NCBI RefSeq assembly: GCF_004135365.1
Contig: NZ_CP035492.1
Span: 1,426,001 to 1,490,000 of the forward strand
Length of the DNA: 64,000 bases
Direction of reading: 5' to 3'
Source: Paenibacillus protaetiae
GTDB lineage: Bacteria; Bacillota; Bacilli; Paenibacillales; Paenibacillaceae
The notes under the pieces were generated by a model that was given only the letters and a program-made list of their open reading frames with translations, did not search any database and had not been told where the DNA came from. This document shows, one piece after another, positions 52,839 through 63,007 of this stretch (positions are counted from its first letter, which is position 1; each line of letters starts with the position of its first letter). A program made the position numbers and the translations under genes.

Positions 52839-55800
52839 TTATTCATCTATTGTTATTTTTTTTAGATGGATCATCTGTTCATACAGCTTCGCCATCTGTT
52901 CTTTATCCGCGCCGTCGGACAATAGCGCGAGCTTTCCTTCGACAAAGGATGCCAGTTCCCCTTGTAAGTTCGCGGACGCATTGCGTGCTGCATGAAGCCA
53001 TTGCTCCGCATAAAAAGCCGACCACTCCGCTATCCGTTCATCCATCCAAGTTTGCAGCGACGGGCTTACAATCGACTCCAGATCGGCCCGAAGACGGGCT
53101 TTTCCTTCGCCTTCAAAAAACTGGCGCGGCGATTTGAATCTTGCCCACAGCCATTTGGCATCAATCGTATCCGGCGTCCACTCCTTGCCCTCAGCCGGCA
53201 TAGGAAGTTCCGTCCGCGAATACGGCGCAAATCCGGTCCCCCTGCTTTGGCAGCTGCCTCCTCCGCTAATGCGGCGTACCGTTTGCCAAGCAGGTTATGG
53301 AACGCCGTTTCCATCCGCAGCGAAGTCGCTTGCAGTTCCTGCGACAGCTCGATGCGAATATACCGCTGCAGCTCCAGCCAGGCGGTCCAGATCATTTTGC
53401 GCAAATCACGCCCGTCATCCTGCAGCGTCGACGGGTTAAACGATAAATTCATCATATCGCCAAACCGGAACTGAATCCGCTGAACGACATAATACATCAG
53501 CTCGCTAAGCTCCTGTGCAAGCTGTGCCGGCAACGCGGAATGACCAAATGATTGGATAATCCCGCTCGCTTCAGCAGCATTCTGCTCGAGCCGAACTGCC
53601 TCCGCCCTGCGGGTTTCGGCATCGCCCTCCGCGCTTTGAAGCCAACCGCGTACAGTAGACGTCGCCCTCTCCACTTCAAGATCTGCGGCTTCCACGGCCA
53701 GCCGGCCAAGATCATTTTGGACAAAAGACAAGAAAGACTGCTCAAACATAGCCAGTCCGGAACCGGACAGCGCCTCTTCATCCCCTGCTTGCTTCGCTTC
53801 AAGCGCCTGCAGGCTGGATACCGGAAATAAGCGCGGATTGCGGATACCATGCTGCAGCAGGTTAGACTCGACATGCTTCAGTACGCCGGCAAGTTCTTCC
53901 TCGCTGGCAGCCAAATCAGCCGCGTTGACGAGGAAAAACATTTTATCCAGCTCGAATTGGTCTTTGACACGGCCAAGCTGCGCCAAAAACTGGCGGTCCG
54001 CCTGGGAAAAGGCGTGATTGTAATACGTTACAAACAAAACCGCATCGGCGTTTTTAATATAATTAAACGCGACGCCTGTATGGCGGGCATTGACGGAATC
54101 CGCTCCCGGCGTATCGACAAGAACGATTCCTTGCTCCGTAAGCGGGCAGCTGTAGTGCAGCTCGATTTCGCTGACAAAGCAGGAACGGGACTCCTCAGCG
54201 ACATACCGTTCATATTCATCCTGCTGGACGTCCAGCTCCCTGCCAAGCAGCTGCTCATGCGCTTCCCAGCCTGCGCGGGCTGCGCGCAGGAAGCTGTAAT
54301 GCGGACGGCCGCCGGCATGAATGGCGTCCGGCGTTAGTCGGTCGATCGCTTTCATTAAAGCGGCCGCATCCGGAATCGCAGCTTCAGAAGCGTCATCTCC
54401 AAGCAGCGCAAGCGAATAACGCAAATCTTCCAGCATCGCTTCACGTGATTTCATAACGACACGAGCTGTGCCATGAGGGCGTTCCGCCGTCGGCGGCACA
54501 AGCCGGTTAATGGCGGCGGTTGTCGGATTCGGCGACACAGGCAGCGCCGGCTCTCCGATCAGCGCATTGGCGAGCGATGATTTGCCCGCGCTGAACGCGC
54601 CAAACAGCGCGATCGTAAAGCGGCTGTTCGCGAGCCGCGCCGCTTTTTCCTGCATTGCTTGCGCGGCCTGCGCAAGCGCCGGATAAGGCGCCAGCAGCGC
54701 AGCAGCGCTGGCGAGCCGCTCGGCCGCGCGGCGCTGCTGCGCAAGCGCGGCTCCGCCGGCGAGCGCGGAACGCGCTCCGCTGGCGCTGCCCGCCCCGCTT
54801 TGCGGGCGGGCGCCGCGGCAGCGGCCGCTTCGGCGCGCGCTGCGCCTGCGGCAGCGCCGCTGCGCGGCGGCTGCGCCGTGCCGGCGCTAGGCGCGGGCAG
54901 CGCAGGGCGCTGCGCCTGCGGCGGCAGCACGGCGGCCAGCCGCGCCGCATAGGCGTCGGCGCGCTCCGCCAGCGCCGCGAGGCGCGCAAGAGCGCCCGCT
55001 TGCGTGCCAAGGGCCGCAAGCTCCTGCTCCTTCGCGGCGGCGGCAAGTTCGCCGGCTTGCCTGATATGATCCGCAAGCGTGTCGATAACAACCAGCGCCT
55101 CCTTGCGGTAAATGCTTTTTACTTCAGCCGCAATATCCCGGCTGTACGTCATCGTATACTCGTTGCCGAATACCGCGCCGGTGTTGACTTTACCGATCAG
55201 CCACTGGAGCTCGGGCTTCCATGTAAAAGCAGCGTCCAGCTGCGCTTCCAGCGCATCGTGCGCGTAACCGCATTGTTCTGCGGCATGGCGCAGCAAATCC
55301 TTCACATGCCAATCAATGTTGGCATTCACCTTCGAAGCAAAATCTTCTGCGAACACCTGGCCGCGCCGTTCCTGTTCGGCGGCTGTTTTCGCTCCGGCGA
55401 ATAATAGGCCTGTTTTAAATCCCGGCTTACGGCTTTCCAGAAAAGAATGTGCAAAATCACGAGTAACAGCCGGGGTCACATTCGCATTGTCAAGCAGCGA
55501 CTGCAGCTCTTTGCGCAAGCTGTCGCGCAGCCGCGCAGGCTGCTCGAGCAAGCGCTCCCGTTCAGCTGTCAGACGCTCGATTTCGCCTTTGACCCTGGCG
55601 GCTTCATCTTCTCCGCCTGCTTCCGCAATCAGCTGCTCGCGTTCCGGCTCCTCCTGCTCGCCGCGCCATTTCAAATGCGCTTTAACCAGATGGCGGAGCG
55701 AGGCGTCCACGCTGTACACCGCCAGCGGCTCCCGAATCTCGGCCAGCTTCGCCAGCAGCTCCTCCAGCTTGTGCAGCTCCTGATGGGGGTGCTCCGGTTC

Positions 55801-56517
55801 GCGCATCGACAAATAGACGATTCCTGCCGGCTCCAAATGCCAAGCATGAAACGCCTCGCTTACGCTTTTGCGGTATTGCTCAAACGACAGCTCGTTCTCG
55901 CGGTGCTTATCAATTTGATTGACGATAAAATATAAAGGCTTGCCCCAATCTTTCAACTGTTTCGCAAACGCGAAATTAATCTCCGACTGGACATGGTTAT
56001 AATCCATGACGTAAAACACGACATCCGCCAGATGCAGAGCGGACTCTGTCGCCATCCGGTGGGCATCATCGGTTGAATCTATACCCGGAGTATCGAGCAG
56101 AACGGTATGGTTGCCCAGCAGTTCGCTAGGATACGTAATTGATACGGATGTGAAATTTTCGCCGTCCACGCAATACTGCTCCAGCTGGTCCACCGGCACT
56201 TCACGTGTATTGGACTTTCCATCCGCCTCATAATGGATTGCTGCAACCGCCTGCTCGCCGCCGCGGATCGACACCACGTTGGCGCTAGTTGGTATAGGGC
56301 TTGAAGGCAGCAGCTTCGCTCCGCATAGTCTATTAATCAGCGTAGACTTGCCCGCCGAAAAATGGCCGCAAAACGCGACAGTAAGCCGGCCGTCGGCCAG
56401 CTTACTGTTCAGCTCCTTCAATTGTCCCGCATGCTTAACATCCCCCAGAGCCGCCATTTCGGCAGCCGCTGCTTGTATCGCTTGTTCGAAAATAGTTGTT
56501 TCCGGTTTCTCGCTCAT
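52839..56517 (-). pseudogene. dynA: Two-headed dynamin-like GTPase (DynA/YpbR type), two frame breaks
   Basis: Fused tandem dynamin that remodels membranes. Head 1 (from 56517): P-loop GHFSAGKSTLINRLCG, switch TSANVV, G3 LLDTPGIDSTDD, G4 NQID. Head 2: P-loop GAFSAGKSSLANALIG, G3 VLVDTPGADSVNA. The reading frame breaks at about 54789-54796 (within an Ala-rich, very GC-rich linker) and at 53238-53242; each is repaired by one added G in a G run, giving AKAGGTGFAPYSRTELPM at the second. Joined length about 1225 residues, against 1193 in B. subtilis DynA. As read the pieces are 54559-56517, 53066-54655 and 52839-53201. Confidence 0.85.
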
Positions 56518-56571
56518 CCGAATCCCTGCCTCATTCTCGTTGTTGCGGGTAAGTTGATGCTCTCCCTTTGG

Positions 56572-56844
56572 TTACACGGCCGCTTCTTCTTCAGCCGGAA
56601 TGCAAATTTCAAATACGTCGCCGTGCTGTAAAATCATAATGTTGCGGGATTTCTCGCGCATCACCACAACCTCCGGTTTTTGACGCATACGTTCAATATA
56701 TTGCTCTGGCACATCGCCCGAACCGCTCACTGTGATGCCTTCTACTACAATATCCTCATTTTCTTGCGGCGGTGCGCCTAATACTTGCTCATAAATATCG
56801 GAGAATTGTTCAAAGTTGTTTGTGTACACGGAAATGCATTTCAT
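56572..56844 (-). CDS. Small conserved-looking protein of unknown function
   Basis: About 90 residues, MKCISVYTNNFEQFSDIYEQ at the start, a central acidic strand-rich part and an acidic-Ala tail. Looks like a small alpha/beta fold; family not recognised. ATG at 56844 is preceded by GAAGGA that lies in the last codons of nth, so translation is coupled to nth (stop at 56850). Confidence 0.72.
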   Translation of the reverse strand: MKCISVYTNNFEQFSDIYEQVLGAPPQENEDIVVEGITVSGSGDVPEQYIERMRQKPEVVVMREKSRNIMILQHGDVFEICIPAEEEAAV

Positions 56845-56849
56845 GTTCA

Positions 56850-57545
56850 TCATCCTTCATTGGCTTTTTTCGGTTTCACTACTCTATTTTTTGTTATTAC
56901 GCCCGGCTTCATACGTTGTTTGCCTTCCTTGCAAATATCCAGCAGCGGGCATACCGGACATCCAGGGTTTTGCGCCTTGCAATGATAGCGACCGAAAAAA
57001 ATAAGCCGGTGGTGCGTTAATGTCCATTCTTCCTTCGGCACGAGCTTCATCAGCTTTTTTTCCACTTCCAGAACCGAATCATCGGGCTTGGCAATGGAAA
57101 GGCGTTTCGATACCCGTTCTACATGCGTGTCAACCGCTATAGCCGGAACGCCAAAAGCGTTGGAGACGACAACGTTGGCTGTTTTGCGGCCAACACCCGG
57201 CAGCTCGGTAAGCTGTTCGTGCTTCGAAGGGACTTCACCCTCGTATTTATCGATCAGAATGCGGCAAAGCTTCTGAATGTTAGCAGCTTTATTGCGGAAC
57301 AAACCGATTCTTCTAATATCCATCTCCAGCTCTTCGAGCGGGACGCGCAAGTAATCCTCCGGCGATTTATACTTCTGAAACAACGTGGCCGTCACCTTGT
57401 TAACCGTCTCGTCGGTACATTGGGCTGACAGCAAAACAGCAATCGTCAGCTCAAACGGATTACTATGGTTAAGCTCGCAATGCGCATCCGGAAACATCTC
57501 CGCCAACTGATCCAGAATATGGCGCATTTTTTGCTTCGCATTCAT
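56850..57545 (-). CDS. nth: Endonuclease III (DNA glycosylase/AP lyase)
   Basis: Removes oxidised pyrimidines. Helix-hairpin-helix LPGVGRKTANVVVSNAFG with catalytic Lys, and the catalytic Asp in AVDTHVERVSKRL. The iron-sulfur cluster is C-x6-C-x2-C-x5-C within CKAQNPGCPVCPLLDIC. 231 residues, AGGAGAGAGG before the ATG. Matches Bacillus Nth. Confidence 0.96.
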   Translation of the reverse strand: MNAKQKMRHILDQLAEMFPDAHCELNHSNPFELTIAVLLSAQCTDETVNKVTATLFQKYKSPEDYLRVPLEELEMDIRRIGLFRNKAANIQKLCRILIDKYEGEVPSKHEQLTELPGVGRKTANVVVSNAFGVPAIAVDTHVERVSKRLSIAKPDDSVLEVEKKLMKLVPKEEWTLTHHRLIFFGRYHCKAQNPGCPVCPLLDICKEGKQRMKPGVITKNRVVKPKKANEG

Positions 57546-57628
57546 CGTCCTCTCTCCTAGTCATAACACTATCGTTCAAAGTGTAGCGAAAAACGCCATG
57601 AATCGCAACCGATTACAAGCGTGAACAA

Positions 57629-57658
57629 ACAAAAAAACTGCCCAAAAGGGCAGTTTTT
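57629..57658. terminator. Terminator downstream of the SLH protein gene
   Basis: AAAAACTGCCC/GGGCAGTTTTT with an AAAA loop; A and T tails on both sides. Confidence 0.88.
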
Positions 57659-57675
57659 CACATAACCTTACGAAT

Positions 57676-60132
57676 TTAATTCTTGACGACTGCAATTGCC
57701 GTATTCCGGAACGCGTAAACGGTGACCGTATCTCCGTGGTTCAGCGAAGCCGGAGAGATCGTCGAACCGTCTTTGGCTGTAAAGGCTGTATTAGGCAGCA
57801 GGAAGAAATAGTTATTTTGGTCGGAAGCCGATGTTTGCAGCGTAATCAGCTGATCGGAAACCGCATCGTAAGACGAAACGGCACGCGACAGCCCGGAGCT
57901 TGCATAAATAACCGTATTGCCCGCAGCGTCGGTCATCACAGCGGCCCCTTGACCAGTCTTCACCGAGCTGAGGGCGGCTGTTTTTTTGCCGTCGATATAC
58001 AGCTGGTCCGTGCCTCCATCAAATGGAACAATAATCGACTTGCCGTTATTGGCTGTAACGGTCAAGCTGCCGGTGCCTACCGTTTTCACCATACCGACCG
58101 TTAAAGGCACCTCCGTTACCGTCTCAGGCGCGTTGCCGTTATACGCAACATTAACGACCGATCCAGGGACAAAATCGGACAGGGACACCTCTTCGCCGTC
58201 TGTATCCATCAAATCCACGCCGGTGAGATCGAGACGCAGCGCTGTGCCGTCCACTCCCAGCAGCTGCAGCTTGTTGCTGCCCTCTATTGATTTTACAACA
58301 TCATATTGAATGGTTTGATGCACTTTAATGACCGACGCCCGGTCTTGGCTGGCCGTAAGCTTAATGGTTACATATTGGCCCGCTTTCAAATCGGATACGG
58401 CCGGCGTGCTGTCGCCGGCAATTTCCACATCCGGGTATGTGTAAGGGACCGTGACCGAAGAGCCGTTATCCAGTTTCAGCGTCAGCTTGCCGGATACGCC
58501 GGTATTCGTCAGCACGCCTGAATAACTCGTTAAAAATTCAACCGACAACACTGTAGTTCCGGAATACGTAACGGAAATAGTGCGTCCCGCTTTCAGCATG
58601 GAATTCGCTTCGGATAACGTAATCGTATTGCCGTCATATTTGAATTTGGTCTTGTCATTTACAAACAGCGCATATGGCGTCGTTCCGTTGGAATCCACCA
58701 TCGTCAGCAGTTTGTTGACGGCGTCGTAACTTGTAATCGAAGCGCCGGCTACCGCTTTGACATCACGGTTCGTTACTTCGATTTTGGTCACAATGCCGTT
58801 GTCATCCAAGGTCAGTTTGACCGAATCGACGGTTTTCGTCAGATCGGAAAGCACGGCGCCTGTAACGCCAGGAATGGATACTGTTACATCGGAATCCAGC
58901 ACCTTGGACACCGGCGAGCCGTTTTGCATAATCGTAATAATGCCGTCTCCCGCCGAATAGAACGTGCCTTCCAGGCTGGCTTCTACAGCCGACTTCACTT
59001 TGACGGACAAGGCAACCGGCGCTGGGCGGAACGCATCTTCTGTAATCGTAATCACACTGTCGCGGCTGATTTGTTCAAGCGGAATCGTTTTGCCGCTGCC
59101 GTCCTGAACGATAAGATCATCCCCGTAGTGCACTTCCACCGGTTTATCGTTGATCCATACGTACATCAGATTATCGGACTTAATTACACGATCCAATACC
59201 GCTTCGTACGATTGGACATGTTGTTCATCCCCGTTTATTTCGATATACAGCGCTTTGCCGTTTTGGCCGATAACCGTAACGTCCGTATACAGCTTCAAAG
59301 CATCCAGCGATACCGCTTGTTCCGAATCGTAACGGTAAATACGCGTATTGCCGTCGATGGAATAAGTATTCTCACTGTTATCGCTATACACCGAAATGGA
59401 CGAGCTGCTCAGCTTCGAGACAATGCCGTCCTGCTGGCCTGCATATGCAACCGGATACTGACGTTCCGCACGGCTGAACAATGTTGCAAGAGACGCCCTG
59501 TTTACATTCGCTTTCGGGTCGAACTTCGTTTCGGTAACGCCTTTCACCAGCTGAAGCGATACAGCGGCATTCACATAACCCAAATAATCTTTGCCAATGT
59601 TTCCGGCATCGCCGAAGGAAGACGGCGTCGATTGCAGCATATCAGCTTTGGTTTTCTCGCCGATGGTACGGACTAACAGCTTCGTCACCCATTCGCGGGA
59701 TGCGGGCGCCGTGCCCCAGGCTGTAGCCGTTTGGCTGGAAGCGAGCGCGTATTCGTCGTTCCGGTCAAGCAAGTTTTTATCAAATGCAAGCGCGACGTAC
59801 GACTTGTAAAAGTTGCTTACTTCAAACGAGGATGGGAATACGACAACACTGTTGGTTTCCACCTCATCATCCAGCCCTGCAAAACGGAGCGCCATTAATA
59901 CGGCCTCCTGCCGTGTTACGCTATCTGAAGGACGAAACAGCCCGTTATATCCTGTAATAATGCCTTGCATAGCCAGTTTTGTAATATCTTTTTCCGCCCA
60001 ATGCGTACTGACGACATCTGAAAAAGTAACGGGGGACGAAGCGGCTGCGTAAACGCTGCCGGCAGCTGCGCCGCCGGAAAGCAGCGAAACGGCCAGTGCA
60101 CTTGCTACAATTGTTTTGCGTGTAAATGGCAT
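57676..60132 (-). CDS. SLH-domain surface protein
   Basis: Signal peptide 1-31, then three SLH repeats (about 34-85, 95-160, 170-222): FSDVVSTHWAEKDITKLAM, VTRQEAVLMALRFAG and NVNRASLATLFSRAE. The remaining 600 residues are a long series of beta-rich repeats with no enzymatic motif (for example YDAVLDRVIKSDNLMYVWIN, TTVLSVEFLTSYSG). Probably a secondary S-layer or wall-associated protein held by wall polymer. 818 residues. Follows the amidase gene on the same strand. Confidence 0.87.
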   Translation of the reverse strand: MPFTRKTIVASALAVSLLSGGAAAGSVYAAASSPVTFSDVVSTHWAEKDITKLAMQGIITGYNGLFRPSDSVTRQEAVLMALRFAGLDDEVETNSVVVFPSSFEVSNFYKSYVALAFDKNLLDRNDEYALASSQTATAWGTAPASREWVTKLLVRTIGEKTKADMLQSTPSSFGDAGNIGKDYLGYVNAAVSLQLVKGVTETKFDPKANVNRASLATLFSRAERQYPVAYAGQQDGIVSKLSSSSISVYSDNSENTYSIDGNTRIYRYDSEQAVSLDALKLYTDVTVIGQNGKALYIEINGDEQHVQSYEAVLDRVIKSDNLMYVWINDKPVEVHYGDDLIVQDGSGKTIPLEQISRDSVITITEDAFRPAPVALSVKVKSAVEASLEGTFYSAGDGIITIMQNGSPVSKVLDSDVTVSIPGVTGAVLSDLTKTVDSVKLTLDDNGIVTKIEVTNRDVKAVAGASITSYDAVNKLLTMVDSNGTTPYALFVNDKTKFKYDGNTITLSEANSMLKAGRTISVTYSGTTVLSVEFLTSYSGVLTNTGVSGKLTLKLDNGSSVTVPYTYPDVEIAGDSTPAVSDLKAGQYVTIKLTASQDRASVIKVHQTIQYDVVKSIEGSNKLQLLGVDGTALRLDLTGVDLMDTDGEEVSLSDFVPGSVVNVAYNGNAPETVTEVPLTVGMVKTVGTGSLTVTANNGKSIIVPFDGGTDQLYIDGKKTAALSSVKTGQGAAVMTDAAGNTVIYASSGLSRAVSSYDAVSDQLITLQTSASDQNNYFFLLPNTAFTAKDGSTISPASLNHGDTVTVYAFRNTAIAVVKN

Positions 60133-60230
60133 GCTTAAGACAGCTCCCTTGTGTGAATTGGAATATATTACTTTCGACGATTCCTGCGATGATTCCTTTA
60201 AAAAAGATAAAAAAATGAAAAAACCAACAT

Positions 60231-60270
60231 TTAAGGCTTTGCTCCAGCGAACCGCTTGGCAAAGCCTTAA
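60231..60270 (-). terminator. Inverted repeat / terminator after the amidase gene
   Basis: TTAAGGCTTTGC (60231-60242) pairs with GCAAAGCCTTAA (60259-60270) around 16 nt. On the minus strand it is followed, after ATGTTGG, by TTTTTTCATTTTTTT, so it may terminate. Confidence 0.6.
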
Positions 60271-60277
60271 ATAACGA

Positions 60278-61741
60278 TCAGGATATTTTCAGATAGGCTT
60301 TGATGCCTTGTACAATCGACTGTGCGATCACTTGCTGTTTAGCCGGGTCAAACAAAATGGCAGCGTCATTCGAATTGGTAACAAAGCCCGTTTCCATTAG
60401 AATAGCAGGCATCGTGGTTGCTTTGGTTACCCGGTAATTAGCCGTTTTGACCCCGCGATCCTTCAGGCCTGTCCCTTTGATTAAATACTTATGTACCGTC
60501 TCGGCCAAAGTTTTGCTGTTCGCGCGGGTGTAGTAGGTTTCCGTACCGCTTGCGGACGGCGAAGAACTGTTGGCATGGATCGACAAGAACAGGTCGGCTT
60601 TCAGCTTTTGTGCAATATTGACACGTTCGTCCAGCTCGACAAACACATCCGTACTGCGTGTCATTTGGGCGTTAATAAGAGGTTCCTTATCCAGCAGCGC
60701 TTTTACTTTGAGCGCAATGCTCAGATTCGTTTCCTTCTCCCACTTGCCGCTAAGAATACTTTGCGCCCCCGGGTCTGTACCGCCATGCCCGGCATCAATG
60801 ACAACGGTATACTTTTTGCCTGGGACAGGATTGCTGCCGTCCGAATTACCTGTGCCCGGATCAGTACCCGGCACCGTTCCCGGATTCGTTGGCGTTCCGC
60901 CGTCTGCTCCAAGCTGGATGAGATATTGCCCGCTGCTTTCTGTCACGGTATACGTGGTGTCTGCCGTCAAATCCAATACAACCCGGACGGTAGACGGCGC
61001 CAGCGAGTAAAGCGAATACCGGATCTGGGCAAGAGCGGGATGACCGGTTACACTTATCTGTCCAATAGCCGCGCTGCTTGGGAAAGCAGGTTCGAAGCTA
61101 TCCGAAAAACCGGCGTTCGGAAAGTCGAATACAAGCCGTTTCGGATTGTCCAGGAAAACCGGTTTGCTCATTACTGCTTGTCCATCATAGGTAACGATAA
61201 CGCCTCCATTACCGTCGTAAGTGATGGAAGTCAAGCTGCCGGCCGTTTCTTCTCCGCTGTTCCCCGGATCGGTTGTTTCGGTTGGCGGCGGAGTCTCTGC
61301 CGGTTCCGGCGATTTCAAATACACGGTTTTGGTTGTGTTGTCCCAGTCCACTTTTAAGCCTAAGCTTTCACCCACAAACCGCAGCGGAACAAGCGTCGTT
61401 CCGGACTTAACGATAGCAGGCGTGTCCATTTGCAGCCCTTTGTCGTTTACAAATGCTTGGATGTCGTTAATCTTCAAGAATACGGTATCATTCCCGCTGT
61501 ATATGGTGACCGTTTTATTCGTTTGGTCCCAATTGACCTTTGCGCCAATATTTTCGGATATGACACGAATCGGCACAACCGTATACTTGTTGTTCACCAG
61601 TTCAGGGCCAACCGCGGGTGTCAGCAGATTGTTGTCCAAATACAATTTGGGCGTAACGGTTGCTGACGCAGCTTGTCCGGTGCCTGTAAACAACGTAAAC
61701 AGGAATGACATAAACAACAGGATTGCTACAAACTTCTTCAT
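60278..61741 (-). CDS. N-acetylmuramoyl-L-alanine amidase with stalk and AMIN domains
   Basis: Cuts the amide bond between MurNAc and L-Ala. Signal peptide 1-25; a copper-amine-oxidase-N-like fold at about 30-145 (VVPIRVISENIGAKVNWDQ and LVPLRFVGESLGLKVDWDN repeats); an AMIN domain 168-280; Pro/Gly linker; Amidase_3 310-487 with zinc ligands His (VIDAGHGGTDPG), Glu (WEKETNLSIAL), His (LSIHANSS) and catalytic Glu (AILMETGFV). 487 residues. Probably daughter-cell separation or turnover. Confidence 0.92.
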   Translation of the reverse strand: MKKFVAILLFMSFLFTLFTGTGQAASATVTPKLYLDNNLLTPAVGPELVNNKYTVVPIRVISENIGAKVNWDQTNKTVTIYSGNDTVFLKINDIQAFVNDKGLQMDTPAIVKSGTTLVPLRFVGESLGLKVDWDNTTKTVYLKSPEPAETPPPTETTDPGNSGEETAGSLTSITYDGNGGVIVTYDGQAVMSKPVFLDNPKRLVFDFPNAGFSDSFEPAFPSSAAIGQISVTGHPALAQIRYSLYSLAPSTVRVVLDLTADTTYTVTESSGQYLIQLGADGGTPTNPGTVPGTDPGTGNSDGSNPVPGKKYTVVIDAGHGGTDPGAQSILSGKWEKETNLSIALKVKALLDKEPLINAQMTRSTDVFVELDERVNIAQKLKADLFLSIHANSSSPSASGTETYYTRANSKTLAETVHKYLIKGTGLKDRGVKTANYRVTKATTMPAILMETGFVTNSNDAAILFDPAKQQVIAQSIVQGIKAYLKIS

Positions 61742-61887
61742 TCTCCACCTCGATGACTGATATTGCCCGCATCGAATGTGCTCATTCGACTTAAACAGAC
61801 GACAATTTAGACGCGCTTTGTCTAAAAAAGTTGCGTTTTGCGGAAATATTAACCGATTTTAATTGTTTTGCATGCCGCAGCCTTCAT

Positions 61888-62312
61888 TTACGCCAAAAAC
61901 AGCGCCATGAAATGCTCGTCCCAGTAACGGCCGTCATGCTTAAAAGCTTGGCGCGTTGTGCTGTATACCGTAAACCCCGCGCCTTCATACAAGGACACGG
62001 CCGGCTGATTGCCGGATACCACCGCCAGATGCAGCTGTTCCAGCCCTTCGAGCCCGGACGCCCGATTCACAAGCTCCCGGATCAAACGTTTTGCCGATGC
62101 CTTGCTTTCTTGTCCGGGGCGACACGCGACACATACATGCCATAGACGCCGCTTCTATGTTTCGTTTTCGGATGTGTTTCTCTTGCGAAGGTCACAATGC
62201 CAACCAATTCGTCTCCTTGAAAAGCCCCTAATGTAAACTTGCCGGATTCCGGCGTTAATTTGCTTTGAATCTGCTCCAACGGTTTGGCCGCCACCAATTG
62301 TCCGATTGTCAA
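61888..62312 (-). pseudogene. GNAT-family acetyltransferase remnant, truncated and frameshifted
   Basis: Two pieces of one acetyltransferase: 62312-62082 (FTLGAFQGDELVGIVTFARE, GVYGMYVSRVAPDKK) and 62085-61888 (LHLAVVSGNQPAVSLYEGAG). Adding one G near 62104-62106 makes APDKKGKASAKRLIRELVN, the acetyl-CoA-binding motif A. About 35-50 N-terminal residues of a usual GNAT are missing: upstream of 62312 the frame soon meets a stop (TGA) and then the leuD terminator. So it looks like a real remnant rather than only an indel. Confidence 0.65.
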
Positions 62313-62333
62313 ACGCGGCAGCGATCAGACCAT

Positions 62334-62369
62334 AAAAAAACCGGACGATCCGCTTGGATGTCCGGTTTT
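62334..62369 (-). terminator. Terminator of leuCD
   Basis: Minus strand AAAACCGGAC/GTCCGGTTTT with a 13-nt loop and further T. It lies 18 nt past the leuD stop. Confidence 0.88.
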
Positions 62370-62386
62370 GCATATGCCTGCGGTTC

Positions 62387-62980
62387 TTACAGAGCAGCTC
62401 GTGCTGCCTCGTAAGCTGCGATTTTGTCCTCATGCTGCAGCGTAAGGCCAATGTTGTCGAGGCCAAGCAGCAGAAACTGGCGGCGGTGCTCGTCGATATC
62501 AAACGCAAGATCGAGTCCGTACTCATCGGTCAAACGTTTGTTTTCCAGATCAACGGACAGCTTGTAGCCCTCATATTTCGCCGTGCGCTGGAACAGCTCT
62601 TCAACCTGCTCTTCGCTCAGCTTCAGCGGCAGAATGCCGTTCTGGAAGCAGTTGTTGTAGAAAATGTCGGCGAACGAAGGCGCGATGACGCATTTGAAGC
62701 CGTAGTCAAGAATCGCCCAAGGCGCATGCTCGCGGGACGAGCCGCAGCCGAAGTTGGCACGGGAAATGAGAATCGAAGCGCCCTCGTACCGCGGTTTGTT
62801 TGGTTCGAAATCGGCATTGATTTCGCCGTTTTCGTGGAAACGCCATTCGAAGAACAGGAACTGGCCAAAGCCGCTCCGTTCGATACGCTTCAAGAATTGT
62901 TTCGGGATAATCGCATCCGTATCGACGTTGACACGGTCGACAGGAGCGACAATACCGGTCAGTTGTTTAAAAGCTTCCAT
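62387..62980 (-). CDS. leuD: 3-isopropylmalate dehydratase small subunit
   Basis: With LeuC isomerises 2-isopropylmalate to 3-isopropylmalate in leucine synthesis. Starts with [20 protein letters not shown] and [10 protein letters not shown], with the substrate loop [19 protein letters not shown]. 197 residues, normal. AGAGGAG precedes the ATG; begins 27 nt after the leuC stop. Confidence 0.96.
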   Translation of the reverse strand: MEAFKQLTGIVAPVDRVNVDTDAIIPKQFLKRIERSGFGQFLFFEWRFHENGEINADFEPNKPRYEGASILISRANFGCGSSREHAPWAILDYGFKCVIAPSFADIFYNNCFQNGILPLKLSEEQVEELFQRTAKYEGYKLSVDLENKRLTDEYGLDLAFDIDEHRRQFLLLGLDNIGLTLQHEDKIAAYEAARAAL

Positions 62981-63007
62981 AGTCGTTATACTCCTCTCAC
63001 CGTTCGA

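Noticed and set aside
54655-55404. 249-codon plus-strand and 194-codon minus-strand Arg/Ala-rich frames
   Set aside because: Produced by the very GC-rich dynA linker, where stop codons are rare in every frame.
62155-62526. 123-codon minus-strand frame between leuD and the GNAT remnant
   Set aside because: Overlaps the leuD end and its terminator; no ribosome site and no protein-like pattern.
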